From Planctomycetota bacterium (GTDB lineage: Bacteria; Planctomycetota; Phycisphaerae; SM23-33): a stretch of DNA of 64,000 nucleotides. Position numbers and translations under genes: made by a program. The first letter of the stretch is position 1; each line of letters opens with the position of its first letter. The stretch covers positions 255,724-319,723 of the forward strand of contig JAKJER010000004.1 in NCBI GenBank assembly GCA_022705325.1. The letters run 5' to 3'. Below, in pieces: positions 31,796 to 41,065 of this stretch. The notes beneath the pieces were generated by a model. That model made no database searches. It was given only the letters and a program-made list of their open reading frames with translations, and had not been told where the DNA came from.

Positions 31796-34700
31796 GCCTT
31801 CCTTCAAGATCAGTGGATCGTCACACGGCCCTCACCGTCGGCATGATCGCCATCACGCTGGCGGTCGCCGGCCTCGCGGTCTTGCCTTCCGTGCTGCCCG
31901 GGAAACTGGGTTTCCTGAACCGGATCGAGGTCGACACCGACCCGGAGAACATGCTCTCGCCCGACGAGCCGGTCCGGGTGTTTCACGACGAGATGAAGAA
32001 GCGGCTGGCCCTGCACGACATGATCGTGGTGGGGGTGGTGAACGAATCTCACCCGGCCGGCGTGTTCAACCCGCAGTCGCTGGCCAAGGTGCAGGCGCTG
32101 ACCCGCTTCGCCGAGACGCTGCACGGGTCGCAGATCGGCGAGGCCGACGGCGTGGGCGTCATCCGCAAGGACCTGATCGCCCCCGGGACGGTGGACACGA
32201 TCGAGCCCACGTCGGCCGGGGTGAGTTTCAGTTGGCTCATGCGCGAGCCGCCCGCCACCCAGGCCCAGGCCGATGAGATCCGCCGCCAGGCCATGCGCAT
32301 CCCCTTCCTTCACGACACGCTGGTCAGCCACGACGGCAAGGCGCTGGCCCTGTATGTTCCCATCAGCCGCAAAGACCTCAGCTACAAGATCTCGCAGCGG
32401 CTCCAGGAGGAGATCGACCGGCTGGGCGGGCCCGAGGAGTTTCACATCACGGGACTGCCGGTGGCCGAGGACACTTTCGGCGTCGAGATGTTCATCCAGA
32501 TGGCCATCTCCGCCCCGGCCGCCATGGCCGTCATCCTGGTGCTCATGCTCCTGTTCTTCCGCAAGCTGGTGGTCGTCATCGCGCCGATGGTGGTGGCCCT
32601 GGTCTCGGTGGTGCTGACGATGGGCCTGCTGGTGATCAGCGGGTTCCCGATCCACATCATGTCCAGCATGATCCCGATCTTCATCATGCCCATCGCCGTG
32701 CTGGACAGCATCCACATCATCAGCGAGTTCTTCGAGCGATACCAGGCGACCCGCGACCGGCGCACGACGATCATCCATGTCATGGACGAGTTGTGGTCGC
32801 CGATGCTCTACACCTCGCTGACCTCGGCGGCGGGCTTTGCCAGCCTGGCCCTCACCCCCATCCCGCCGGTGCAGGTGTTCGGCGCCTTTGTGGCCAGCGG
32901 GGTGATGATCGCCTGGATCCTCACCGTCACCTTCGTGCCCGCCTCGGTGATGTTCATCGCGCCGCGGCGCCTGGAGAACTTCGGCGCCCGTCACGTGGAC
33001 GGCGAGGCGGAGGGCCGCACCTGGCTGGGGCGGTTCCTTCGCGGCGTCGGCGGGGCCACCTACCGCCGGGCCAAGGGGATCCTGGCCGTCACGGCCGTCC
33101 TGGCGGCGGTGGCGTTCTACGGCGTCACGCAGATCCAGGTCAACGACAACCCCATCAAGTGGTTCACCCGATCGCACCCCATCCGGGTGGCCGACGAGGT
33201 TCTCAACCGGCATTTCGGCGGGACGTACATGGCCTACCTGGCCCTGTCGCCGCAGAAAGAATTCGACGCCAAGGCCCACGCCGGTCAGTTCGCGCAGATG
33301 CTGCGGAGCCGCGGGGCCGAATTGGGCGCCGACAACCCCGCCGCGGCCGCGGTGTTCAACGAACTGGCGGAGCTGGCCCCCAAGGGGGCCCAGCAGGCCC
33401 TCGAACTGTCCGGCGGGCATCGGACCTTCCCCGTGCGCGACCGCTACTTCCAGATCCTGATGGATCGCGTGGACCGGGCCCGCTCGAACCAGTCCGCCCC
33501 GTCGACGCCGGCGCCTGCCCCGAGCGAAGGTCCAGCCGCCCCGGCCGGCCTGCCGGAAGGGCTGGGCGGCGCCGACGTTGCCCCACCGGCCGGGCTGCCC
33601 GGCGCCGCGGATTCCCCCGCGCCGCCCGCCGGTCTGCCCGGCGGCGACGTGGCGTTGCCTCCCGGCCTGGGCCAGCCCGCAACGGCGCCGGCGGCCGACG
33701 AGTCCGCCGCCCAGCGCCGGCGCGCCTGGGACGCCGCCGCCGACCTGATCTGGAGCGAGAGGCAGAAGGGCGAGATCTTCAAACGCCCCGAGGTGCTGCG
33801 CTACATGGACCAGCTCCAGGAGGCGGCCGCCTCCAGCGGCATCGTGGGCAAGAGCAACTCGCTGTCGGACATCGTCAAGACCGTCCATCGCGACTTCCGC
33901 GGCGGCGACCCGCAGCACTACGTCGTGCCCGAGCGGAACGACGCCGTCGCCCAGATGCTCATCCAATACCAGTCCAGCCACCGCAAGGACGACCTGTGGC
34001 ACTTCGTCACGCCGGACTACCGCTCGGCCAGCTCCATCTGGATGCAGCTTCGCAGCGGCGACAACCGCGACATGTCCAAGGTGGTCGCCGCCGTCGACGC
34101 CTTCACCGGGCGGACGCCTCCGCCGGCGGACCTGAAGGTCGAATGGTTCGGCCTGACCTACATCAACGTCGTCTGGCAGGAGCGGATGGTCATCGGCATG
34201 ATGGAAAGCTTCGCGGGCAGCTTCCTGGTCGTGCTGCTGATGATGATCATCATGTTCCGATCGGCCCTGTGGGGGCTGCTGAGCATGATCCCGCTGACGG
34301 TGACCATCGCGGCCATCTATGGCGCGATCGGGCTGCTGGGCGTGGACTACGACATGCCGGTGGCCGTCCTGAGCAGCCTGACGCTGGGCCTGGCGGTGGA
34401 CTTCGCAATCCACTTCCTGGCCCGCAGCCGCGAGCTGCACCGCCGCTTCGGCTCGTGGAAGGATGGGGCCCCGGCGGTGTTCGGCGAGCCCGCGCGGGCC
34501 ATTGCCCGCAACATCATCGTGATCGCGGCGGGCTTCCTGCCCCTGCTGCTGGCCCCGCTGGTGCCCTACAAGACCGTCGGCGTGCTGCTGGCCACCATCC
34601 TGCTGGTCAGCGGGGTGGCCACCCTGATCCTCCTGCCCGCGCTGATCCGCGTGCTGGAACGCTGGCTGTTCAAGCCTCCGGCCAAGGTGGCCTCCGTGCC

Positions 34701-34941
34701 GTGCAATTGCGGGACCTGCCTGGCCTCCGCGGTCGTCCTGGTGCTGGTGCTGGCGGTCAACTTGTACCAGTTCTTCCGCATTCCCCTGGCCACGCTGACC
34801 ATCCTGAGCCTGGTGGCCATACCCGTGCTGGCGGTCGGTTGCGGCATGATGTCGCGCCGACGCGCCTGCCAGCTCCAACAGGCCCAGCAGGCCGCCGAAG
34901 TCCCCCAAGAGAACGCCAACAATCCCGAGGTGAAACCATGA
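31792..34941 (+). CDS. MMPL/RND-family exporter (HAE3-like) with Pro-rich periplasmic linker
   Basis: A 1049-residue inner-membrane exporter in two homologous halves. Half one: helix 1 (about residues 16-36), a periplasmic domain, then five helices (about 238-390) with FFRKLVVVIAPMVVALVSVV and IPIFIMPIAVLDSIHII. Half two: helix 7 (about 440), a periplasmic domain, then helices from about 805 (GSFLVVLLMMIIMFRSALWG, VLSSLTLGLAVDFAIHFLAR, Asp in the membrane for proton coupling). The second periplasmic domain contains a repeated linker (about 565-640: LPEGLGG, AGLPG, LPPGLGQP). The protein resembles the putative lipid/hopanoid exporters. aaaggag is 6 bases before ATG. The stop overlaps the LolA-like gene start (ATGA). 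Confidence 0.9.
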   Translation: MSLPSRSVDRHTALTVGMIAITLAVAGLAVLPSVLPGKLGFLNRIEVDTDPENMLSPDEPVRVFHDEMKKRLALHDMIVVGVVNESHPAGVFNPQSLAKVQALTRFAETLHGSQIGEADGVGVIRKDLIAPGTVDTIEPTSAGVSFSWLMREPPATQAQADEIRRQAMRIPFLHDTLVSHDGKALALYVPISRKDLSYKISQRLQEEIDRLGGPEEFHITGLPVAEDTFGVEMFIQMAISAPAAMAVILVLMLLFFRKLVVVIAPMVVALVSVVLTMGLLVISGFPIHIMSSMIPIFIMPIAVLDSIHIISEFFERYQATRDRRTTIIHVMDELWSPMLYTSLTSAAGFASLALTPIPPVQVFGAFVASGVMIAWILTVTFVPASVMFIAPRRLENFGARHVDGEAEGRTWLGRFLRGVGGATYRRAKGILAVTAVLAAVAFYGVTQIQVNDNPIKWFTRSHPIRVADEVLNRHFGGTYMAYLALSPQKEFDAKAHAGQFAQMLRSRGAELGADNPAAAAVFNELAELAPKGAQQALELSGGHRTFPVRDRYFQILMDRVDRARSNQSAPSTPAPAPSEGPAAPAGLPEGLGGADVAPPAGLPGAADSPAPPAGLPGGDVALPPGLGQPATAPAADESAAQRRRAWDAAADLIWSERQKGEIFKRPEVLRYMDQLQEAAASSGIVGKSNSLSDIVKTVHRDFRGGDPQHYVVPERNDAVAQMLIQYQSSHRKDDLWHFVTPDYRSASSIWMQLRSGDNRDMSKVVAAVDAFTGRTPPPADLKVEWFGLTYINVVWQERMVIGMMESFAGSFLVVLLMMIIMFRSALWGLLSMIPLTVTIAAIYGAIGLLGVDYDMPVAVLSSLTLGLAVDFAIHFLARSRELHRRFGSWKDGAPAVFGEPARAIARNIIVIAAGFLPLLLAPLVPYKTVGVLLATILLVSGVATLILLPALIRVLERWLFKPPAKVASVPCNCGTCLASAVVLVLVLAVNLYQFFRIPLATLTILSLVAIPVLAVGCGMMSRRRACQLQQAQQAAEVPQENANNPEVKP

Positions 34942-35768
34942 ACCGCATCACACTGTCTGTCGCCGTGTTCGCCGCAGCCGCCTGGCTGACCCTGTCGGTC
35001 GGCGTCGCCCTGGCCGCCGACGCCCCGACGGTCGACGAGATCGTCCAGAAGGCCAACTACGTCGCCTACTACCAGGGCGCCGACGGAAAGGCCGACGTCC
35101 GCATGAGCATCATGGCCAAGGGCGGCTCGAAACAGAACCGCCGCTTCTCCATCCTGCGGCGCGACCTGGCCGACAAGGACACCCCCGACCCCAAGTTCAC
35201 AGGCGAGCAGAAGTTCTACGTCTACTTCCACGAGCCGGCCGACGTGAACAAGATGGCCTTTCTGGTCCACAAGCATATGGACAAGGATGACGATCGCTGG
35301 CTGTACCTGCCCGCGCTGGACCTGGTCAAGCGGATCGCCTCCAGCGACAAGCGGACCAGCTTCGTCGGGTCGCACTTCTACTACGAGGACGTCAGCGGGC
35401 GGAACGTGGACGCCGACACGCACGAGCTGGCCGAGACGACCAAGGACTACTACGTCCTGAAGAATACGCCCAAGGACGCCAAGAGCGTGGAGTTCGCGTA
35501 CTACAAGATGTGGATCCACAAGACCACGTTCCTGGTCGTGCAGACCAGCTACTACGACGCCCAGGACAAGGAGTACCGGCGGTACAAGGCGTCGGGCGTC
35601 AAGCAGATCGAGGGCTTCTGGACGGTCGTCAAGAGCGAGATGCACGACCTCCGCGACGGCGGGCATACCGTGCTGGAATATGACAGCGTGGACTACAACG
35701 TGGGCCTGCCGGATGATATCTTCACCGAGCGCTACCTGCGCCAGGCGCCGATGCAGCACCTGAAGTAG
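34938..35768 (+). CDS. LolA-like outer-membrane lipoprotein-sorting family protein
   Basis: A 276-residue periplasmic protein. The signal peptide ends near ALAADA (about residue 28). The body matches the LolA-like family that partners MMPL exporters: DVRMSIMAKGGSKQNRRFS, KFYVYFHEPADVNKMAFLV, DDRWLYLPALDLVKRIAS and KRTSFVGSHFYYEDVSGRN. It should carry a lipid or lipid-like cargo across the periplasm in a greasy half-barrel. Its ATG overlaps the exporter stop codon and has gaggtga upstream, so both are made together. The barrel-protein gene follows after 131 bp. Confidence 0.88.
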   Translation: MNRITLSVAVFAAAAWLTLSVGVALAADAPTVDEIVQKANYVAYYQGADGKADVRMSIMAKGGSKQNRRFSILRRDLADKDTPDPKFTGEQKFYVYFHEPADVNKMAFLVHKHMDKDDDRWLYLPALDLVKRIASSDKRTSFVGSHFYYEDVSGRNVDADTHELAETTKDYYVLKNTPKDAKSVEFAYYKMWIHKTTFLVVQTSYYDAQDKEYRRYKASGVKQIEGFWTVVKSEMHDLRDGGHTVLEYDSVDYNVGLPDDIFTERYLRQAPMQHLK

Positions 35769-35863
35769 TCAGTAGTCAGTTCTCAGTCCACCGTTTAGCG
35801 GGCGAGCTTGCTCGCCTTATAATGGCGGGCGAGCTTGCTCGCCGATCCGCCGCGGAGCGGCGG
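35767..35863. repeat. Heptamers, two copies of a 16-bp palindrome 27 bp apart, and a third palindrome
   Basis: Three heptamers AGTCAGT, AGTCAGT, TCTCAGT run from 35767 to 35787, overlapping the previous stop codon. The palindrome GGCGAGCTTGCTCGCC occurs at 35801-35816 and 35828-35843. A third stem, CCGCCGC-gga-GCGGCGG, is at 35847-35863. A TATAAT box (35818-35823) lies exactly between the first two stems. The whole lies between the LolA-like and barrel genes. Confidence 0.9.
35818..35823 (+). promoter_or_regulatory. -10 box between paired palindromes, before the barrel gene
   Basis: A perfect TATAAT flanked on both sides by identical 16-bp palindromes. Either a regulator binding both palindromes or two RNA hairpins could control this start. 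No good -35 box is seen. Confidence 0.4.
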
Positions 35864-35899
35864 CGAGTTGCCCGCCGGGTGTAAAGAGGAGACCTTTTC

Positions 35900-37459
35900 G
35901 TGCAGGAACGAAGCATCGCAGGAATCGTCGCCTTGCTGCTTCTGCTGTGGGCGTGCGGGTCGTCCTCCGCTCAGCCCTCGCTGCCCGAAGGCCTGCCCCC
36001 GGCCACGCCCCCTCCGGCCAGCCAGCCCGCGACCCAGCCGTCCGGGCCCGCCCTGCCCGAGGGGCTGGGCCCGCCCGGCGACCAGCCCGCGCTGCCCGGG
36101 GGCCTGCCGGGGGGCGACCAGCCCTCGCTGCCGGGCGGTCTGCCGGGCGGGGACCAGCCGGCCCTGCCGGGCGGTCTGGCGGCCAGCCAGCCCGCGACGC
36201 GACCGGCCACCCAGCCGGCCAAGACGTTCCTTCAGAGCGTCAAGGACATGGGCCTCACCGGCTTCTGGGAGACCCGCGGCGGCGTCCGCACGCAGCATCC
36301 GGCCGGGCAGAGGCAGGCGTCCCTGGGCGAGACGCGCTTCCAGCTCGACTGGGAGAAGCACTTCAAGGGCGATTGGACGGCGCACGTGGTGGCCGACTTT
36401 CTCTACGACGCGGTCGACGAGCATCACACGGTGGACCTGGAGCGAGGGCGGGGCTGGCTCGACCTGCGCCAGGCCAACGTCTCCTTCCGCCCGCTCAAGT
36501 GGCTGGACGTGCGGGCGGGCAGGCAGATCCTGACCTGGGGCACGGGCGACCTGCTGTTCATCAACGACCTGTTCCCCAAGGACTTCGTCTCGTTCTTCCT
36601 GGGCCGCGACGAGGAGTACCTCAAGGTCCCCTCCGACGCGATCAAGCTCAGCGCGTACAGCGACCTGGCCAACCTGGACGTGGTCTACACGCCGCGGTTC
36701 GATCCGGACCGGTTCATCTCGGGGCGGCGGCTGAGCTTCTTCAACCCGCTGGCCGGCCGGGTGGTCGGGCGCGAGCAGACGCTCAGCAGCGAGATCCCCG
36801 CCCGCTGGTTCCAGAACGACGAGTGGGCCGCCCGCCTCTACAAAACGATCGAGGGCTACGAGCTGGCCGCGTACGGCTACTGGGGCTATTGGAAGAGCCC
36901 GGGGGGCGTCAACCCGTTCCGCGGCGAGGCGATCTTCCCGCGGCTGAACGTATACGGCGGCTCGGCCCGCGGCCCGCTGCTCAAGGGCATCGGCAACGTC
37001 GAGCTGGGCTACTACGACAGCCGCAACGACCGCCACGGGAACAACCCGTTCATCAACAACAGCCAGTTCCGCATCCTGGGCGGCTACGAGCAGGACCTGC
37101 CCCAGATCGCCACCGACCTGACGGTGAGCATGCAATACGAGCTGGACGTGACGGCCCATCACTCGCGGCTGGTGCGGGCCCTGCCGCCCGGCGCGCCCGA
37201 GCCGGACGAGCTGCGCCACGTGCTGACGTGGCGGGTGACCAAGAAGCTGCTCAACCAGAACCTCACGGTGGGGTTGTTCGTCTTTTACAGTCCCAGCGAC
37301 GGCGACGCGTACTTCCGCCCGAAGGTCCATTACAAGATCGACGACCAGTGGTCGGTCGAGGTCGGCGGGAACGTGTTCGTCGGGCGCGAGAACTATACGC
37401 TCTTCGGCCAGTTCGAGCGCGACAGCAACGTCTACACGGCGCTGAGATACGGTTTCTGA
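35900..37459 (+). CDS. Outer-membrane beta-barrel protein (DUF1302-like) with LPxGL repeat linker
   Basis: A 519-residue protein starting at GTG with gaggag at 35886-35891. The signal peptide ends near ACGSSSAQ (about residue 25). Residues 26-107 are a low-complexity linker with repeats LPEGL, LPGGLPGGDQPS and LPGGLPGGDQPA, encoded by 36-base tandem units near 36088-36182. The barrel starts about residue 110 (MGLTGFWETRGGVRT) and ends in ALRYGF, a C-terminal aromatic strand for barrel assembly. RAGRQILTWGTGDLLFINDLF resembles the DUF1302 type of porin found with MMPL and LolA-like partners. It is likely the outer-membrane exit or receptor for the lipid cargo. The linker shares its motifs with the exporter linker. 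Confidence 0.8.
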   Translation: MQERSIAGIVALLLLLWACGSSSAQPSLPEGLPPATPPPASQPATQPSGPALPEGLGPPGDQPALPGGLPGGDQPSLPGGLPGGDQPALPGGLAASQPATRPATQPAKTFLQSVKDMGLTGFWETRGGVRTQHPAGQRQASLGETRFQLDWEKHFKGDWTAHVVADFLYDAVDEHHTVDLERGRGWLDLRQANVSFRPLKWLDVRAGRQILTWGTGDLLFINDLFPKDFVSFFLGRDEEYLKVPSDAIKLSAYSDLANLDVVYTPRFDPDRFISGRRLSFFNPLAGRVVGREQTLSSEIPARWFQNDEWAARLYKTIEGYELAAYGYWGYWKSPGGVNPFRGEAIFPRLNVYGGSARGPLLKGIGNVELGYYDSRNDRHGNNPFINNSQFRILGGYEQDLPQIATDLTVSMQYELDVTAHHSRLVRALPPGAPEPDELRHVLTWRVTKKLLNQNLTVGLFVFYSPSDGDAYFRPKVHYKIDDQWSVEVGGNVFVGRENYTLFGQFERDSNVYTALRYGF

Positions 37460-37558
37460 GGGCTTTCGACCTGCCCGCGGCCGGCCGGCTGCAAATCGAC
37501 AATACATCTTCCCCGCGCTTGGCCCGGCGTGTATCCTTGTCGCTCAAGGAGAACGCCA

Positions 37559-38815
37559 ATGTCCAAACCGGTGACCGTTCTGATCGTGGGGGCGGGTTCT
37601 CGCGGGTCCATCTACGCCGACTGGATGGACAAGGTCTGCGTGCCGGCCAAGGTCGTCGGGGTGGCCGAGCCGCGGGCGGAGCGGCGCGAGTTGCTGGCGC
37701 GCCAGCATGGCCTGGCCGCGGAGAACGTGTTCGACCGCTGGGACGCCCCGCTGGAGCGGGCGGGCAAGATCGCCGACGCGGTCATCATCACCACGCCCGA
37801 CCACCTGCACGTCGAGCCGGCCTGCGCGTACGCCGAGCGCGGCTACCACATGATCCTGGAAAAGCCCATGGCCCCGACGGCGGAGGGCTGCCGCCAGGTC
37901 GCCGCCGCCGTCCGCAAGGCGGGCGTGATGAGTTGCATCGGGCACGTGCTCCGCTACGCGCCGTACACCCGCAAGCTCATCGAAGTGCTGCGGGCAGGGG
38001 CGATCGGGCAGGTGCTGGACGTGCAGCACCTCGAACCGGTGGGCTACTGGCACCAGGCCCATTCGTTCGTCCGCGGCAACTGGGGCAACCAGTCGCGGTC
38101 GTCGTTCATGCTGCTGTCCAAGAGCTGCCACGACCTGGACTGGCTGGCCTACGTGGTCGGCTCGCACCCGCGGCGGGTCAGTTCGTTCGGGACGCTCTCG
38201 CATTTCAAGGCGGACAACGCCCCGGCCGGCTCGGCCCAGCGATGCCTCGACTGCCCCGCCGACGTCGAGGCCGCCTGCCCGTACTCGGCCAAGCGGGTCT
38301 ACTTCGCCATGCTCGAGCGAGGCGTGAAGGGCTGGCCGCTGGACGTGCTGACCACCGACCTGACGCCCGCGGGCCTGGAGCGGGCGCTCCGCGAGACGCC
38401 GTACGGCCAGTGCGCCTACCGCTGCGACAACGACGTGGTGGACCACCAGGTGGTCAACATCGAGTTCGACGGCGCCCAGACGGGCGTGTTCACCATGACC
38501 GCCTTCTCGCGGGCGAACATGTTCCGCCAGACGCGGATCTTCGGCACGCGAGGCGAGATCTTCACCGACGGCAAGCGGGTGGAGGTGTACGACTTCGTGA
38601 CCGAGAAGGTGACGACGTACGAGGTGGCCGGGCTGGAGGGCAGCCAGCAGCACGCCGGCGGCGACCAGGCCCTGTTGGAGGCGTTCCTCGGCGCGGTGGC
38701 CAACAACGACCCCGCCCGGATCGTCACCGACGCCGAAGAGACGCTGGCGACGCACCTGGCGGTCTTCGCGGCCGAGCAGGCGCGGCTCGAGGGGCGAGTG
38801 GTGGAGATTGAATAG
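37559..38815 (+). CDS. Cytoplasmic Gfo/Idh/MocA family oxidoreductase
   Basis: A 418-residue NAD(P)-dependent enzyme without signal peptide. The Rossmann start is TVLIVGAGSRGSIYADW (residues 6-22), the family signature EKPMAPTAEG is at about 98-107, and the catalytic-region YWHQAHSFVRGNWGN and SKSCHDLDWL follow. A four-Cys stretch (CLDCPADVEAACPYSAKR, about 225-242, with a later Cys) could bind metal, as in a subgroup of these enzymes. Sugar or inositol derivatives are likely substrates. aaggag at 37546-37551 fixes the start. It heads a run with DUF1080 and sulfatase genes, fitting saccharide breakdown. Confidence 0.9.
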   Translation: MSKPVTVLIVGAGSRGSIYADWMDKVCVPAKVVGVAEPRAERRELLARQHGLAAENVFDRWDAPLERAGKIADAVIITTPDHLHVEPACAYAERGYHMILEKPMAPTAEGCRQVAAAVRKAGVMSCIGHVLRYAPYTRKLIEVLRAGAIGQVLDVQHLEPVGYWHQAHSFVRGNWGNQSRSSFMLLSKSCHDLDWLAYVVGSHPRRVSSFGTLSHFKADNAPAGSAQRCLDCPADVEAACPYSAKRVYFAMLERGVKGWPLDVLTTDLTPAGLERALRETPYGQCAYRCDNDVVDHQVVNIEFDGAQTGVFTMTAFSRANMFRQTRIFGTRGEIFTDGKRVEVYDFVTEKVTTYEVAGLEGSQQHAGGDQALLEAFLGAVANNDPARIVTDAEETLATHLAVFAAEQARLEGRVVEIE

Positions 38816-38822
38816 ATGAACG

Positions 38823-38850
38823 AAAGCCCACGGACAGGTCCTTGGGCTTT
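38823..38850. terminator. Hairpin of the AAAGCCCACGG family after the oxidoreductase gene
   Basis: AAAGCCCA-c-GGAC pairs with GTCC-t-TGGGCTTT around a tiny loop. The outer arms are identical to those of the palindrome at 53092-53121. The arm ends in TTT, so it may terminate the transcript on either strand or only weaken read-through to the DUF1080 gene. Confidence 0.6.
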
Positions 38851-38876
38851 ACCTCGGCAGGAGAAAGGGACACAAG

Positions 38877-39578
38877 ATGCTGCGAATGACAATGACCGTG
38901 TTGTGTGCGCTGGGACTCTTGAGCGGGGCCTTGGTGGCCGAGGACAACTGCCTGACGGCCGAGCAGAAGGCCCAGGGCTGGAAGAGCCTCTTTGACGGCA
39001 AGACGCTGAAGGGCTGGTCGGTCAAGAGCGGGACGGCCACCTACAAGGTGGACGAGGGCTCGATCCTGGGCACGACCACGCCGGGCAGCCCGAACACGTT
39101 CCTGGTGACCGACGAGACCTTCCGCGACTTCGAGCTGACCTTCGAGGTCAAGCTGGACAGCCCCCAGCTCAACAGCGGCGTGCAGATCCGCTCGAAGCTC
39201 AAGGGCGACAAGTTCGGCGGGCGGGTGTACGGCCCGCAGGTGGAGATCGAGAACGGCCCGGGTCAGTCGGGCTACATTTACGGCGAGGCGGCCGGGGGGT
39301 GGCAGTCGCCCGAGCCCAAGAGCAAGGACCCCAAGGTCAACCGGCACGACTACTTCAAGAACGGCCAATGGAACCAGTACCGCGTGCTGGCCGTCGGACG
39401 GAAGATCCAGACCTGGATCAACGGCCAGGCGGTCGCCGACCTCACCTACGACGAGAAGCTCTACAACGACAATCCCGAGGGCGTGATCGGCCTGCAGGTC
39501 CACGGCGTGGGCGACAAGGGGCCCTTCAGCGTCCGCTGGAAGAACATTTACATCAAGCCGGTGGAAGAGAAGAAGTAG
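38877..39578 (+). CDS. Exported DUF1080 protein (3-keto-disaccharide hydrolase-like)
   Basis: A 233-residue protein with a signal peptide (TVLCALGLLSGALVA). One jelly-roll domain fills the rest: GWKSLFDGKTLKGWSVKSG (the start typical of DUF1080), FELTFEVKLDSPQLNSGVQIRS and GPQVEIENGPGQSGYIYGE. Members have been linked to hydrolysis of 3-keto sugars made by Gfo/Idh/MocA enzymes; the preceding gene is such an oxidoreductase, which supports the pairing. aaaggga precedes the ATG at 38877. The sulfatase gene begins 32 bp downstream. Confidence 0.9.
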   Translation: MLRMTMTVLCALGLLSGALVAEDNCLTAEQKAQGWKSLFDGKTLKGWSVKSGTATYKVDEGSILGTTTPGSPNTFLVTDETFRDFELTFEVKLDSPQLNSGVQIRSKLKGDKFGGRVYGPQVEIENGPGQSGYIYGEAAGGWQSPEPKSKDPKVNRHDYFKNGQWNQYRVLAVGRKIQTWINGQAVADLTYDEKLYNDNPEGVIGLQVHGVGDKGPFSVRWKNIYIKPVEEKK

Positions 39579-39609
39579 AGTCGTGACAACCAGCGAAGAG
39601 GCAGTCACC

Positions 39610-41004
39610 ATGCGAAAATCCATCGTCCTGCTGACAGTCGCGGCATCTTTCGCCGCCGTCGCCTCGGCGGCCGATCGGCCGCCGAACATCGTCATCATCT
39701 TCGCCGACGACATGGGCTACGGCGACCTGGGGTGCTACGGGCACCCGTCGATCCGCACGCCGAACCTGGACCGGATGGCCTCCCAGGGGATGCGGTTCAC
39801 CGACTTCTACTGCGGCGCCAGCGTGTGCACGCCCAGCCGGGCGGCGCTGATGACCGGGCGCTACGCCCCGCGCTGCGGGATGGCCAGCGACAAGCGCCGC
39901 GTCCTGTTCCCCACCTCCAAGGGCGGGCTCCAGGCCGACGAGGTCACCATCGCCGAGATCCTGAAGAAGCAGGGATACGCCACTCACGCCATCGGCAAGT
40001 GGCACCTGGGGCATCTGCCCCAGTACCTGCCCACGTCCCACGGGTTCGACACGTACTTCGGCATCCCGTACTCCAACGACATGGACCGGCTGGCCGCCAA
40101 GGGCCCCAAGGGCAGGGCGGCGTTCCTGGAGCCCAGGGTGGAGTACTGGAACTGCCCGCTGATGCGCGGCACGGAAGTGGTCGAGCGGCCGGCCGAGCAG
40201 ACCACCATCACCCGCCGCTACACCGAAGAGGCCGTCAAGTTCATCAAGCAGGACAAGGACCGCCCGTTCTTCATCTACCTGGCCCACAACCTGCCCCACG
40301 TGCCGCTGTTCCGCCACAAGGAGTTCGAGGGGCGCAGCCTCCGCGGACTCTACGGCGACGTGATCGAGGAGATCGACTGGTCGGTGGGGCAGGTGCTGGA
40401 GGCGATCCGCGAACAGGGCCTGGAGAAGGACACGGTCGTCTGGTTCACCAGCGACAACGGCCCGTGGCTGATCTTCAACGATCACGGCGGGTCGGCAGGC
40501 CCGCTGTTCGAGGGCAAGGGCTGCTCGTGGGAAGGCGGCCAGCGGGTGCCCGGCATCGCGTGGGGGCCGGGGCGCATCCCCGCCGGGCGGATCACCTCCG
40601 AACTGGCCTCGACGCTGGACTTCCTGCCGACCGCGGCCGCCCTGGCCGGGGCCAAGCCGCCGACAGACCGCACGCTCGACGGGTACGACCTTACGGCCTT
40701 CATCACGGGCAAGACCGACAAGAGCCCGCGCGACCGGTTCTTCTACTATCGCGACGAGGCGATCTACGCCGTCCGCCAGGGGCCCTACAAGGCCCACTTC
40801 ACCACCCGCTCCGCCTACGGGCCGGACAAGCCCGTCAAGCACGACCCGCCGCTGCTGTTCCACCTGGGCGTGGACCCGGGCGAGAAGTGGAACGTCGCCT
40901 CCCAGCACCCCGACGTCGTCGAGCGCCTGATCAAGCTGGCCGGCGAGCAGGACGCGGGGCTCAAGGCCCCGCCCTCGCAGTTGGAGAACGAGAACATCAA
41001 GTAG
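39610..41004 (+). CDS. Exported arylsulfatase-type sulfatase
   Basis: A 464-residue sulfatase of the Cys-type. Signal peptide VLLTVAASFAAVASA, then metal ligands D33-D34 (FADDMGYGDLG). The formylglycine motif is C73-T-P-S-R77 within CTPSRAALMTGR. IGKWHLGH and FTSDNGPW complete the active site. The length is that of standard arylsulfatases. It should remove sulfate esters from glycans after conversion of C73 by a formylglycine-generating enzyme or anSME, not present here. gaagaggc precedes the ATG; a GTG at 39583 lies in frame upstream but comes before the signal peptide and is not used. Last gene of the oxidoreductase-DUF1080-sulfatase run. Confidence 0.93.
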   Translation: MRKSIVLLTVAASFAAVASAADRPPNIVIIFADDMGYGDLGCYGHPSIRTPNLDRMASQGMRFTDFYCGASVCTPSRAALMTGRYAPRCGMASDKRRVLFPTSKGGLQADEVTIAEILKKQGYATHAIGKWHLGHLPQYLPTSHGFDTYFGIPYSNDMDRLAAKGPKGRAAFLEPRVEYWNCPLMRGTEVVERPAEQTTITRRYTEEAVKFIKQDKDRPFFIYLAHNLPHVPLFRHKEFEGRSLRGLYGDVIEEIDWSVGQVLEAIREQGLEKDTVVWFTSDNGPWLIFNDHGGSAGPLFEGKGCSWEGGQRVPGIAWGPGRIPAGRITSELASTLDFLPTAAALAGAKPPTDRTLDGYDLTAFITGKTDKSPRDRFFYYRDEAIYAVRQGPYKAHFTTRSAYGPDKPVKHDPPLLFHLGVDPGEKWNVASQHPDVVERLIKLAGEQDAGLKAPPSQLENENIK

Positions 41005-41065
41005 TGAGAACCCCCGAGCGGCCTTCGCCAGGGCGTCGGCCGGGTCGCAGGCCCGAACGCCTGGG

